NCBI GenBank assembly: GCA_029261835.1
Contig: JAJDAO010000083.1
Location: 51,380-115,379 of the forward strand
DNA: 64,000 nt
Reading direction: 5' to 3'
From: Deltaproteobacteria bacterium
Lineage (GTDB): Bacteria; Myxococcota_A; UBA9160; UBA4427
In this document: positions 63,858 to 64,000 of the stretch, in pieces
Position numbering within the stretch: the stretch's first letter is position 1
Layout of the letters: each line of letters begins with the position of its first letter
Program-made: the position numbers and the translations under genes
Notes under the pieces: generated by a model
What the model was told of the DNA's origin: nothing
Databases searched by the model: none
Seen by the model: the letters and a program-made list of their open reading frames with translations, nothing else

Positions 63858-64000
63858 GGCTAGCAGGCTGCGGAAGAACCCCTCCCGTCGCGATGCACGC
63901 GTCCTTTCGCCGATCTCTGCGTTGCGAAACCTTGCTGTACTTCAGTACAGCGGCGGGTCCGCGCCTTGATCTCGACGAAAGCCCGCGAGCCTCGCTCGGT
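63858..64000. repeat. Probable dispersed repeat / insertion-sequence end at the right edge
   Basis: The segment GGGCTAGCAGGCTGCGGAAG at 63857-63876 resembles the outer ends of insertion sequences of the IS1182/IS5 type as I remember them. It is followed by the hairpin GCTGTACT/AGTACAGC (63934-63951). No transposase lies within the window, so the element may continue beyond the edge. The assignment rests on memory only. Confidence 0.4.

Overview
This is a gene-dense, high-GC window with Gram-negative features: lipoprotein signals, outer-membrane and Tat-exported proteins, RND and HpnA-like genes, PEP-CTERM sorting signals and a fragment of a PQQ dehydrogenase. The gene mix (acyl-CoA dehydrogenases, TesB, F420/LLM-type oxidoreductase, PEP-CTERM proteins, UGA-containing redox genes) resembles a deltaproteobacterial or Myxococcota-like bacterium. 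That placement is an inference from content, not a demonstrated taxonomy. I saw no rRNA, tRNA, CRISPR array, prophage or intact transposase.

Layout. 0-8.6 kb: thioesterase; a papain/hydrolase fusion behind a periplasmic-binding/PilZ membrane receptor; an S41 protease lipoprotein; a degenerate kinase-like gene followed by a membrane redoxin whose frame is crossed by a UGA at the active-site position. 8.8-13.8 kb: membrane protein, GH8 hydrolase, DUF4056-like lipoprotein, secreted lipoprotein. 13.9-16 kb: TetR regulon with two copies of the same operator, controlling the regulator itself and a two-gene unit. 16-31 kb: metabolic and envelope genes (PNPOx-like, epimerase, GGDEF/EAL, RND exporter, GST, methyltransferase, acyl-CoA dehydrogenase, LLM oxidoreductase, acetoacetate decarboxylase-like, SDR). 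31-37 kb: secreted proteins with a PEP-CTERM cluster including tandem paralogues and a truncated copy; then a 168-bp MITE-like element. 37-43 kb: GFA, GmhB, GH2, secreted protein. 42.6-44 kb: arylamine N-acetyltransferase behind a carboxymuconolactone-decarboxylase-like gene also crossed by an active-site UGA. 44-51.6 kb: acyl-CoA dehydrogenase, broken PQQ dehydrogenase, TetR and PadR operons, FAD oxidoreductase. 51.7-58 kb: TPR protein, 2OG oxygenase, DedA/VTT protein, aldehyde dehydrogenase and a ThDP enzyme. 58-64 kb: nucleotide-translocase/HEAT protein overlapping a double cNMP-binding protein, a secreted hypothetical, a secreted kinase-like lipoprotein, and a repeat at the right edge.

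The strongest discoveries are two independent candidate selenoproteins (7210-7965 and 43418-44017, both minus). In each, an in-frame UGA replaces one Cys of a CxxC redox motif, homologous coding continues in the same frame beyond it, and a stem-loop lies directly after the UGA at SECIS-like distance. Other points worth following are the receptor-PilZ/papain-hydrolase pair, a duplicated two-helix module in the GGDEF/EAL protein, the TetR operator pair, the MITE that supplies a stop codon, and a lipoprotein carrying kinase catalytic motifs.
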